From an uncultured Akkermansia sp. (GTDB lineage Bacteria; Verrucomicrobiota; Verrucomicrobiia; Verrucomicrobiales; Akkermansiaceae), in assembly GCA_944390825.1 (NCBI GenBank), contig CALXRG010000005.1, forward strand, positions 62,001 through 126,000: DNA of 64,000 nt, written 5' to 3'. Shown piece after piece: positions 15,634 through 22,994 of the stretch (the stretch's first letter is position 1; each line of letters begins with the position of its first letter). The notes below the pieces were generated by a model. That model was given only the letters and a program-made list of their open reading frames with translations. It made no database searches and was not told where the DNA came from. The position numbers and the translations under genes were made by a program.

Positions 15634-18612
15634 TCAGAGTGGGTGCAGTGTCAGGGGCGTGGGGAGCCCCAGCCGGCAGTTCACCTTCAGCCGGCTGTCG
15701 GCGCCGCTGCGGGTGAGGGTGGCACTGCCGCGGCAGGCCGGATCCAGTCGCCACGCGCCACGAAGGAGCAGCTCATGGGTCACGGGCTGGCCTGCTTCGG
15801 TGACGTTTCGGCCGTGCCGCGGCAGGTGCAGGCAGGGATCCGTCACACTGAGCATGAGGCGCGAGTTGCCTTCTTGCTGCGCGAGCACAATTAAGCCCGC
15901 GGGGAGCCGCCGCACCGGGCCCTGCCCGGGTTCGGCGTTTTCAAAGGAGGCGTAGGCCCAAGTGCCGGATGCCTTGTGCCGCGCGGCGTGCAGGGCGCGG
16001 CTGAGTTCCAGAATCTCAAAAGGGTTGCGCGAGGCAGCGCGTTTCAGTTCCCCGGCGCCCGGTTGGATGAGGATGAGGTACGCGTAGCGGGCATCTGCGG
16101 GGGCTTTGCCGTGGTCGAGCCAGGCGGTGCGGAAGCGCCCCCGGGTTTCGCGCCGGGTTTTGTTTTCCCGGGAGGATTGCAGGCCGTCTGCCTGCCGCAA
16201 GTCGCCGTCCAGAACCCGGAAAAAATTGCCGGTGCCATCGGCCAGCCAGCCGTCGGGAGCTGTCGCCGGGTGGGTGCAGGCGGCCTGGGCACATTGGAAG
16301 AGGGTGGTTTCGGTCGGGTAGTTGCCGTTGCTGTTGCCGATGCCGGAGCCCAGGCAGAGCAGCTGGCCGTCGCAGCAGAAGACACTTTTGCGCGCGGTGA
16401 AGTCGGGTGTGAAGTTCGGTTCATCCGCTTCCTGCAGGTGAATGGCAAAGAGCCCGGCGCGCTCCCCCAGCGCACCGGCACCTGCAAAATCCTGCGGGTT
16501 GCAGGCCATGAGCGTTGAGGTGCGCGGGCTTTCCAGCAGATCGAGCGGCAGGTGGATGGTCGTCGCACCCGGCACGCGGTTCCAGTCCCAGCCGGGTTCG
16601 GAAAAACCGCTGGCGGCCTGGGTCACCGGACGGCCGCCGCCGAGGATGCAGACGCTGCCGTAGCTTTGGTAGCGCCCGTAGCGGTTGTCTCGCGTGTAGA
16701 TCTCACTGCCCCAGACATCGCGGTTAAAGCCTTTCATCAGGACGAGAGCTTCGCCGCAGCGGTAGACGCCGGCCGCTGCGTGGTTGTAGGTAAAGAAGCC
16801 CTGGGGCGGCGCAGCGGATTCGCCCGCAGGGGCGCGGCGCGCTGCTTTGGCGGATGCAGCCGCGTCGCCCGGCGCACTCGCCTTGCTGCCCGCCTTGCCG
16901 CCGCCACGGTATCGGAGGTGATCGCAGGCGTTGCTCAGGGCGCGCGCGCTTTCCCCCTGTTCCAGGGCAGCCAGGCGCGCAAAGGCTTCCACACACTGAT
17001 CTGTCATGCTGAGGCGGAAAGGATGGCGGCCGCAGAGCCCCAGGGGCCAGTCCCGCAGGTTGCAGCAGTGGTGCATCGTTTCAAGCGCAAGGCGCAGTTG
17101 CCCCCGCGCCCGGGCATTGAGCCCGTAGGCAGTGCCGGCGCACAGCTCGGCATAGTGCCCCACAGCAGCCAGCCCATCGTTCGCGTAGGCGGGGTAGAAC
17201 CCCCCGTGGTGGAAGATGGTGCCATCCGCCTTGATGCCGCCCAGAGTCCCGGGAGTCGGTTCCAGTGAGGCATTAACCCAGCGGGCAAGACCCCGCAGCT
17301 TGCGCTCACGCTCGGCAGGGGCGGGTTCCATCAGGGCGACCATGAGCCGCGGCAGCAGCAGCGTGTTCCACCCGTCACAGCGGTCCGCCCGGTCTGCGGC
17401 CAGCGGGCAGCGTGTCTCCGGCAGGCCGGACCAGTAGGTGAGCGCCGCCAGGATGTCCCGCCCGCGCGGGTGCCCGGCCAGGGCACGGCGCATGAGCCAG
17501 GCGGAGCGGAAAATGTTGCGCGTGGCGTAGCCGTAGTGGTGGTTGGTGCCCATGCAGCTGCCGTAGGCAAAGCCCTGGTCGAGTGCGTATTCCCAGAGCC
17601 GCAGGTAGCGCTGCTCTGCCTGGGCATCCCCGGCGGTGGCAGCCCGAGCCAGCAGGTTCATGAGTTCGTCGAGCTCGCGCCAGCTGACCTCCCCGGCATC
17701 CGCCCGGCACTCGTCGGCACAGACCAGGGGAGCGCCGCAGAAGCCGCCGCTCCCCGGTGATTCCCGGATGTCCCAGTCCGCCCACAGGCGTTCCAGCCGC
17801 GCCAGATCGGCTTCGGTGGCGCGGGGCAGGCGCATGGCGGAGTCCAGGCGTTCTTCGATGAGATTCATGGCGCGGCGGGCACGGACGTCAGGCGCGCGCA
17901 GCTCTAGATCGCTCTCCTGCTGCTCCCAGCGCCACAGTGAGCTCCAATGCCCCAGCTGCAGGGGATCCACCAGGGCGTTATCCGGCGTCTGGGCGTCCGG
18001 CGTGGTACGCAGGTCAGCCTTCGGCTCGGGCAGGACAAGGCGATCCAGCCACAGCTCGCCCTCTTCTGCCGGGGCAGTCAGGCGGCAGGCTACCGGGAGG
18101 GTGTCCGCCTGCTGCCCGGCGGGTTGGCCGCCCGCGGAGCTCGCGCCGGCGGGCTGCGGCCGCTGCATGAGGCGGAAGGCCATCCAACAGGCACGCCAGC
18201 CGCTGGGCTGCAGGTGGTAGTCAAACCCAGCCTGGGCATTGCCGGCGGCATCCACGAGGTCGATGCGCAGAGTCGCGCCCTTCCCGGAGCTTCTGCTGCC
18301 GCCGGCGGTGCCGGGCGTCTGGGGAGAACGACGGTAGATCCAGAGGCGTATGCCGCCGTCCCGCCAGATGCGTTCTGTCATCGTGCGAGCGGAAAGCGGG
18401 AGCACGAGCGTGTCTCCTGCGCGGTACTTCCAGTGCAGGCTTTGCTGCCCGTCTTTGAAACAGTCGTTGCTCAGGGACAGGACTCCACTGCCGCCGCAAT
18501 GAACGCCGTCCGGCACTTCAGGCCCTTCAAAGCAGGGACCGGCAGGATTCATCGCCTGGGCAGGGGTTATCATGAGCGCAATAAGCGCTGCCCTCCATGC
18601 ACTGCATCTCAT
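15634..18612 (-). CDS. Chondroitinase-family polysaccharide lyase (PL8-like), exported
   Basis: The 992-residue protein has a Sec signal peptide (residues 1-20, ending in PAQA). It then has a lyase N-terminal jelly-roll-like region, an alpha-helical catalytic region (about 220-560) and a C-terminal beta region. The catalytic set of chondroitin ABC lyases can be placed: FHHGGFYPAY gives His469 and Tyr476 with the family spacing of seven, GRHP gives Arg529, and VWGSEIY gives Glu637. NHHYGYATRN, RYGRYQSYGS and GWDWNRVPGATTIHLPLDLLE are further family signatures. It likely degrades chondroitin or hyaluronan-type glycosaminoglycans in the periplasm. An Ala-rich low-complexity insertion lies at about 570-604. 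Substrate is inferred from family only. Confidence 0.85.
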   Translation of the reverse strand: MRCSAWRAALIALMITPAQAMNPAGPCFEGPEVPDGVHCGGSGVLSLSNDCFKDGQQSLHWKYRAGDTLVLPLSARTMTERIWRDGGIRLWIYRRSPQTPGTAGGSRSSGKGATLRIDLVDAAGNAQAGFDYHLQPSGWRACWMAFRLMQRPQPAGASSAGGQPAGQQADTLPVACRLTAPAEEGELWLDRLVLPEPKADLRTTPDAQTPDNALVDPLQLGHWSSLWRWEQQESDLELRAPDVRARRAMNLIEERLDSAMRLPRATEADLARLERLWADWDIRESPGSGGFCGAPLVCADECRADAGEVSWRELDELMNLLARAATAGDAQAEQRYLRLWEYALDQGFAYGSCMGTNHHYGYATRNIFRSAWLMRRALAGHPRGRDILAALTYWSGLPETRCPLAADRADRCDGWNTLLLPRLMVALMEPAPAERERKLRGLARWVNASLEPTPGTLGGIKADGTIFHHGGFYPAYANDGLAAVGHYAELCAGTAYGLNARARGQLRLALETMHHCCNLRDWPLGLCGRHPFRLSMTDQCVEAFARLAALEQGESARALSNACDHLRYRGGGKAGSKASAPGDAAASAKAARRAPAGESAAPPQGFFTYNHAAAGVYRCGEALVLMKGFNRDVWGSEIYTRDNRYGRYQSYGSVCILGGGRPVTQAASGFSEPGWDWNRVPGATTIHLPLDLLESPRTSTLMACNPQDFAGAGALGERAGLFAIHLQEADEPNFTPDFTARKSVFCCDGQLLCLGSGIGNSNGNYPTETTLFQCAQAACTHPATAPDGWLADGTGNFFRVLDGDLRQADGLQSSRENKTRRETRGRFRTAWLDHGKAPADARYAYLILIQPGAGELKRAASRNPFEILELSRALHAARHKASGTWAYASFENAEPGQGPVRRLPAGLIVLAQQEGNSRLMLSVTDPCLHLPRHGRNVTEAGQPVTHELLLRGAWRLDPACRGSATLTRSGADSRLKVNCRLGLPTPLTLHPL

Positions 18613-18621
18613 CTTGGGCTG

Positions 18622-18651
18622 ATTCTACCATGTCAGACGGAGAGGGCGCAA
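18622..18651 (-). promoter_or_regulatory. Probable promoter of the polysaccharide lyase
   Basis: On the - strand TTGCGC (18651-18646) and TAGAAT (18627-18622) are 18 nt apart. The -10 box ends 9 nt before the ATG, so the transcript would have almost no leader. Confidence 0.5.
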
Positions 18652-18982
18652 GAATGAAGAGCAGAGCAAGTGGCTCGGTTTGCCTGTGTCCCGCTGTTTG
18701 GGATGGAAGAATGCGTCGGCATACTGCGTCATGCCGGCTGGAAAGGAGTTGGTTTGCCTTTCCCGGGAGTTACTGTATGCGGGGAGAGCTCAGCTTCAAA
18801 CCATGGTTCGGGGGTGGGAGTGCGCACGAGATTGTGCCTGGGTTGTGGTGTGCATTGCCCGTTTTTTGTTTCAGTGTGAAATTATATCGAAAAATTGCGA
18901 GGTATTTCCAGTACCCGCCTTCTTCTCTGTGTCAAAACTGACAGGACGTATGCGGTTTGCGGGGTGCGTACACAAATGCGGC

Positions 18983-19010
18983 TTGACCCTGAGCAGGCAG
19001 CTGCTATGAT
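18983..19010 (+). promoter_or_regulatory. Promoter of ankyrin-repeat gene
   Basis: TTGACC (18983-18988) and TATGAT (19005-19010) are 16 nt apart and immediately precede the gene. Confidence 0.6.
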
Positions 19011-19035
19011 GTGAGAAACAATGCTAGGATTTGTC

Positions 19036-19722
19036 ATGTTTCCGGAATCATCCAGTATGTTGAGTTCTACGGTGCTAACAGGGGTTGTCGTCCTGCTGGT
19101 GCTGCTCATCGTACTGGGGGCCGTCACCTGCGTCTTCCTGAAGCGGCATGAAAAACGGGAAATAGTGTTGCACAAAGTTGAGCGTTTGCTGGAATCGTGT
19201 GGAGGACAGGTCGATGGACTGGACCGTCATGGCCTGACACCGCTCATGCGTGCCCTGGCGACCTCCGACGATTTCCTGACCGTTGAGGAGCTGCTCAAGC
19301 GCGGTGCCGACCCCGACCGGTGCAATGCATCGGGCTGCACGCCGATGATGATGGCTGCCGATCTTGACCGCGCATCCTGTATCGCGTCCCTTATCCGGGG
19401 CGGTGCGAATGATCAGGCCCGTGATCCCAGTGGCCGGACGGCGCTCATGCGGGCCGTTCTGGCTCATAATCCTGTCAGCGTCGGCCAGTTCGTACTTGGC
19501 GCCACGTCTCTCAATGCTCAGGATCCCGACGGTAACACAGCACTCATGCTCGCTGTGCTGATCGGGCAGATTGATTCCGTGCGGGTGCTGCTCGACACTG
19601 AGGGCCGCGGCGCACGGTGCGAGCCCATCGATGTGACTCTGACGAATGAACAGGGCCTGACCGCTCTGGATATGGCAGAGCAGCGTGGGTTGAGCGAGAT
19701 TGCGGGGCTCCTGCGCCGTTAG
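19036..19722 (+). CDS. Membrane-anchored ankyrin-repeat protein
   Basis: The 228-residue product has a single N-terminal transmembrane helix (about residues 9-30, VLTGVVVLLVLLIVLGAV) and then four to five ankyrin repeats. Each shows the G-TPLM/TALM and LL-RGADP pattern, for example GLTPLMRALA, GCTPMMMAAD, GRTALMRAVL, GNTALMLAVL and GLTALDMAEQ. The repeats probably bind a partner protein; which side of the membrane they face is not clear. The ATG at 19036 has an AGGA six nt upstream and a sensible leader. The in-frame ATG at 19021 would lie only 10 nt from the -10 box. No partner gene is adjacent. Confidence 0.85.
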   Translation: MFPESSSMLSSTVLTGVVVLLVLLIVLGAVTCVFLKRHEKREIVLHKVERLLESCGGQVDGLDRHGLTPLMRALATSDDFLTVEELLKRGADPDRCNASGCTPMMMAADLDRASCIASLIRGGANDQARDPSGRTALMRAVLAHNPVSVGQFVLGATSLNAQDPDGNTALMLAVLIGQIDSVRVLLDTEGRGARCEPIDVTLTNEQGLTALDMAEQRGLSEIAGLLRR

Positions 19723-19894
19723 GCCGCAAGCTGCGCGGCTTTTGTTCCTCCCGGTATGGGGTGTGCTCCTTTGAGAGGGGCCGTGTGGGAGGGGGCTTGT
19801 TTCGCTTGCTCAGGGGGGGCGGATCTGCTTGCGGGGGGCGGGTCCGCTTGCGCTGGAAAGGCGTGTGGCCGGGTGCGGCTCCTTTCCCCGGGAC

Positions 19895-19927
19895 AAAAAA
19901 ACGCTGGGGAGGCTGCTGCCTCCCCAG
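19895..19927. terminator. Bidirectional intrinsic terminator
   Basis: CTGGGGAGGC (19904-19913) pairs with GCCTCCCCAG (19918-19927) around a 4-nt loop. On the - strand it is followed by seven T (19901-19895), so it ends the outer-membrane gene at 20004. On the + strand TTGACTTTT follows, which can serve the ankyrin gene. Confidence 0.8.
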
Positions 19928-20003
19928 TTGACTTTTCCCAAAAGCGGCAGCTTGCTGCGCGGTCCTTCTGGTGGCGTTGTGCTGGTTTGCCTGGTGCCCT
20001 GCT

Positions 20004-21074
20004 TTAGAATGTGTAGGTGCAGCTGACGCCGGCGACAACACCGAAATTGCGGAACGGAATGTTGTTCCAGTTTTCGCTGTACTCGGCAAAGCTGGAGATC
20101 TTGTTGGCTTTGATGGCACCCTTACTGAGCCAGTTGAAGCTGACGCTCGGGGTGACGATGAAGTTGTCCGTCACAAAGTAAGGGGTCATCATCTTGATCC
20201 AAAAAGCTTGTGTGCCGTTGCGGCAGGCGAAGTGGTGGCTTTCAAAGTAGTCCGCCGTGGCAGAGAGCGAGAACTGCACGATGCCTGCCATCTTGATGTC
20301 CTCGGCTGTGCCGATGAGGGGAGCTTTGAAGGTGACGTTCGGTTCAAACCACCAGCCGGTGATGCCCATGACGCTGTAGCGTATGGTGCAGCCGACGGAC
20401 ACCCAGGGGGCGGGGGTCCACTCGGGGCTGACGAAGAATTCGTTGACGCAGGAGGCGCCCTGGTTGCGGTAGTGCTTGGCCATCACGCCCAGCAGACCGC
20501 CGTGGATGACGTCGTGCCCGAAGGAGACGTTCCACTTGTCCTGGGTGTATTTGAGAGCCGTGATGACGGCAAACTCGTTCTCGATGTTGGCTTCTTTGAT
20601 TTTGCTGTTGCGTACCTGGTCGATGGCTCCGTCGAGAGCTGCGGCTTGCTCTGCGCTGATGGCTCCAATGGCGGCCAGCTGCTGGGGAGAATACTGGGTG
20701 TAGGCTCCCATGCCCTGTGAATTGTAGACGAGAGAACGCGCTACGTTAGGACCAAAGCTCGGGTTGCCGTACATGGTGTGGCCGGAGGAGACCATGGTGT
20801 AGGCGATGGTACCGTCGTAGGACCAGCCGTTGCCGAAGTCATAGTTGAGTTTGAGTGCCATGAATTCGGAGCTGTCGCCTTCGGCTACGGAGTGGGAGAT
20901 GACAATGCCGCGGCCGACGTAGTTGGTGTTGTATCCGGCGGTGAAGGAGCCGCTGAGAGGGCAGGCTTTTTCCTGCGCTTCGGGGGTTGTCGTGGCACCT
21001 GCGGGGGCTGTTGCTTCTGCGGCAAACAGGGGAGCTGCTGACAGAGCCGCAGCTATGATGGTGTTTCGGATCAT
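20004..21074 (-). CDS. Putative outer-membrane beta-barrel protein
   Basis: The 356-residue protein has a signal peptide (MIRNTIIAAALSAAPLFA) and then many alternating aromatic/hydrophobic strands typical of an outer-membrane barrel. It ends in aromatic Phe (SCTYTF), the usual barrel-assembly signal. A segment with Ala/Gln-rich helix-like sequence (about 130-165) may be a loop or plug. I do not recognise a specific family and assign no substrate. It is monocistronic, with its own promoter (21144-21172) and terminator (19895-19927). Confidence 0.75.
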   Translation of the reverse strand: MIRNTIIAAALSAAPLFAAEATAPAGATTTPEAQEKACPLSGSFTAGYNTNYVGRGIVISHSVAEGDSSEFMALKLNYDFGNGWSYDGTIAYTMVSSGHTMYGNPSFGPNVARSLVYNSQGMGAYTQYSPQQLAAIGAISAEQAAALDGAIDQVRNSKIKEANIENEFAVITALKYTQDKWNVSFGHDVIHGGLLGVMAKHYRNQGASCVNEFFVSPEWTPAPWVSVGCTIRYSVMGITGWWFEPNVTFKAPLIGTAEDIKMAGIVQFSLSATADYFESHHFACRNGTQAFWIKMMTPYFVTDNFIVTPSVSFNWLSKGAIKANKISSFAEYSENWNNIPFRNFGVVAGVSCTYTF

Positions 21075-21143
21075 GGTTTTAGTAGCGTGGTTGTGATGTG
21101 GTTGCTGTGCGCCCGCGAGGGAGCGGACAAACTAACCGACGTG

Positions 21144-21172
21144 ACTCTATCTGAATTCTAGAGTTAAGTCAA
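21144..21172 (-). promoter_or_regulatory. Promoter of outer-membrane protein gene
   Basis: On the - strand TTGACT (21172-21167) and TAGAGT (21149-21144) are exactly 17 nt apart. The leader before the ATG at 21074 is about 60 nt. Confidence 0.65.
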
Positions 21173-21328
21173 GTTTTTTGTGGCAAAATCGCCTCATTGC
21201 TGTGGCTTGTGTCTCTGTCCGGCCGCTTGAGGGAGATCAGAGGGAAACCGGAGGGAGAGCTTGTGCGGGGGGGAGGGGAGACGCCCTGAAACGTTCGGGC
21301 CCGGGGGAGGCTTTGAGTCAACAAAAGA

Positions 21329-21356
21329 AGAACGCGTCCGTTTTCGGGCGCGTTCT
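21329..21356 (-). terminator. Terminator of poly-Gln lipoprotein gene, copy 1
   Basis: AGAACGCG (21356-21349 on the - strand) pairs with CGCGTTCT (21336-21329), followed on the - strand by the T-rich TCTTTTGTTG. Confidence 0.6.
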
Positions 21357-21391
21357 GAGCATAACAGGGGAAAGATGCTTCCCGGGTCTGC

Positions 21392-21517
21392 TTACTTCTT
21401 GTCAACAACGACAGGAGCCGGAGCGACGGTCTCCGTCGGCTGCTGCTGTTGCTGCTGCTGCTGCTGGCAGGAAACGAGAGCGGCAGCGGCGATAGCAAGA
21501 ACGGCGATGGTCTTCAT
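21392..21517 (-). CDS. 41-residue poly-glutamine lipoprotein, copy 1
   Basis: The ORF is short. A signal sequence (MKTIAVLAIAAAALVSC) ends in a lipobox, LVSC, with Cys17 as lipidation site. Nine Gln (residues 18-26) follow, then PTETVAPAPVVVDKK. The product is predicted to be a lipid-anchored peptide of only 25 mature residues. The Gln tract is encoded by CAG codons with one CAA. A near-identical gene lies 226 bp upstream in transcription. I do not recognise a characterised family and assign no function. Confidence 0.75.
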   Translation of the reverse strand: MKTIAVLAIAAAALVSCQQQQQQQQQPTETVAPAPVVVDKK

Positions 21518-21555
21518 GATGATAACGGTATTTTTTTTGTTGCTGAAGTTGAATA

Positions 21556-21580
21556 AACGCGCCCGGTACACGGGCGCGTT
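21556..21580 (-). terminator. Hairpin between the two poly-Gln lipoprotein genes
   Basis: AACGCGCCCG (21556-21565) pairs perfectly with CGGGCGCGTT (21571-21580). The T-content after it on the - strand is weak, so it may act as a partial terminator or 3' stabiliser. Confidence 0.55.
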
Positions 21581-21617
21581 CAGAACTAAACGGGGGAAGG
21601 AAACTTCCCGGGTTTAC

Positions 21618-21743
21618 TTACTTCTTGTCAACAACGACAGGAGCCGGAGCGGGAGTCTCCGTCGGCTGCTGCTGCTGCTGCTGCTGCTGCTGGCAGGAAA
21701 CGAGAGCGGCAGCGGCGATAGCGAGAACGGCGATGGTCTTCAT
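21618..21743 (-). CDS. 41-residue poly-glutamine lipoprotein, copy 2
   Basis: It is the same length and nearly the same sequence as copy 1: signal sequence with LVSC lipobox, nine Gln at residues 18-26, then PTETPAPAPVVVDKK. The only residue change seen is Val to Pro in the tail. All nine Gln codons are CAG, an unbroken (CAG)9 tract prone to slippage. A sigma70-type promoter lies about 70 nt upstream. The duplicated unit includes the GGGAAG/CTTCCC inverted repeat just after each stop codon. Confidence 0.75.
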   Translation of the reverse strand: MKTIAVLAIAAAALVSCQQQQQQQQQPTETPAPAPVVVDKK

Positions 21744-21811
21744 AATTATCGTATTAGTTTGTTTGGTGTTAATGAAGCCGATGTGCCAACCTAGCACACC
21801 CGCTGAGGCGG

Positions 21812-21839
21812 ATTATACCGACAAAGACGGCTAATGCAA
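21812..21839 (-). promoter_or_regulatory. Promoter of the poly-Gln lipoprotein pair
   Basis: On the - strand TTGCAT (21839-21834) and TATAAT (21817-21812) are 16 nt apart. The leader to the ATG at 21743 is about 60 nt. Confidence 0.65.
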
Positions 21840-22384
21840 GCCTAAAATTCATTTTTCTTGTCATAGCGGGTGCCGTGAGGATGGTGGCATCTGTTGCAAT
21901 ATATTGTTTGTCAATGGTAAAATGAGGTGGAACAGTTGTCTGATTGGCAGAGCTCTTCTTTGCCTGCGTCAAGTATTGGGCGGGATGATGGGGGGTGGTA
22001 GTGTGTGGTCAACAGGGGATAAGATGCTTTGGCGAATGGCGGGAAGGGCGAATGGGAAGGGGACCGGGGGGACTGGAAGGGGGGGCAGGAAGGGAAGTCT
22101 GGGGGTCACAGTGGCGGAGAGGGGAGGAAAGCGGCGATGGGCTCATACTGGGGCCGGCGAGGGGGAGACTGTGGGGGTGTCGGGGTGTCAGGAGATGCGG
22201 GGGAGGTGACAGTGTGGTACGGTGTGGTATTGGCTCCCGTGCCGGGGGAAGGAGGGTGCGCGCAGGGAGGGGTACAGGCTTCGGGCTGCGGGACAGTTTG
22301 CCACGTATCGTGACAGTAGATGACGATGGCCTGTCCTTGCTTGAGACGCTGATGATGAGCCTCTAAAGAAAAAATGATCTTTTT
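21840..22384. other. G-rich non-coding region
   Basis: The stretch of about 545 nt lies between two divergent promoters. From 22041 to 22207 the + strand carries a dense series of G-runs of 3 to 7, enough for several overlapping G-quadruplex motifs. Open frames in it are Gly/Arg-rich and lack start or composition support, so I call no gene. Confidence 0.5.
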
Positions 22385-22415
22385 TTGACAAATTTCGCTT
22401 GACTCGGAGTATAAT
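22385..22415 (+). promoter_or_regulatory. Promoter of a small exported peptide gene
   Basis: TTGACA (22385-22390) and TATAAT (22410-22415) both match consensus exactly. The spacer is 19 nt, longer than optimal, which may indicate regulation by a DNA-twisting factor or simply a weaker promoter. Confidence 0.7.
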
Positions 22416-22479
22416 AAGTGTAGAATACGCGCGCACTCATACAGGGTGCAAGAAAGAGATAGAAAGGAAACATAGAGAG

Positions 22480-22578
22480 ATGACTAAGATGATTATTATT
22501 GCGCTGGGGCTCACAGCCGTGACTGCTACGGCCAACACGCTTCCTCCGACTCCGGAGGTTCCGACTGTTCAGCTCTGA
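22480..22578 (+). CDS. 32-residue exported peptide
   Basis: The ATG at 22480 follows an AAGGAAA purine-rich stretch. The product has a short signal-like N-terminus (MTKMIIIALGLTAVTATA) and a 14-residue mature tail, NTLPPTPEVPTVQL. It is bracketed by a consensus promoter (22385-22415) and an intrinsic terminator (22654-22676), so the transcript is about 250 nt. It could also act as a small RNA. I recognise no family. Confidence 0.5.
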   Translation: MTKMIIIALGLTAVTATANTLPPTPEVPTVQL

Positions 22579-22653
22579 GCATGAATAGATCATGGCACTT
22601 CACGATCGTGGGGGAAGCCTGCCATCAGAGGCGCGAGGGATGCGCTGCATAAA

Positions 22654-22676
22654 CCGCCGTAAGGCGGCTTTTTTTT
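22654..22676 (+). terminator. Intrinsic terminator of the small peptide gene
   Basis: CCGCC (22654-22658), loop GTAA, GGCGG (22663-22667), then C and eight T (22669-22676). Confidence 0.85.
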
Positions 22677-22994
22677 GGCTGTGTGCCGGGCGGTGCTGAT
22701 AGGTGGGTACGGCGGCGAACAGAAAGTCTGACGGTACATGAGATTGGCGCAGGAGTGCCGGAGGGCGCACGTTGAATGGTGAGGAGATGAGGGGATGGGG
22801 GCGTAACCCATCCGGGTTTTGTTCCCGAAGCTGGGGTTAGTATTTCTGATGTTGTCGCGGGAAGCTGCCGCCAAAAATGCCGGTCTTGCCGCGATGGTAT
22901 ACCGGGGCTCAGGTGGGGCGAAGGGCAGGGGCCGGAGCAGAACCCGGACGACAGCAGATGGCGCGCGGCTGGGGCCGCAGGAGGGTTTCTGAAC
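22677..22994. other. Intergenic region
   Basis: This stretch of about 320 nt lies between the small peptide terminator and the stop codon of the amidase gene. I see no gene. A minor hairpin, AACCC (22805-22809) with GGGTT (22814-22818), is followed by TTG. Confidence 0.4.

Larger units (their letters stand above)
18613..19035. other. Divergent intergenic region
   Basis: This region of about 420 nt lies between the lyase and the ankyrin gene. It holds the two promoters listed separately. The middle is non-coding as far as I can see, with an AT-rich patch around 18860-18900. Confidence 0.4.

Noticed and set aside
22029-22313. 94-codon Gly-rich frame in the G-rich region
   Set aside because: Composition follows the G-runs in any frame, there is no ribosome site and no domain. 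The region is better read as non-coding.
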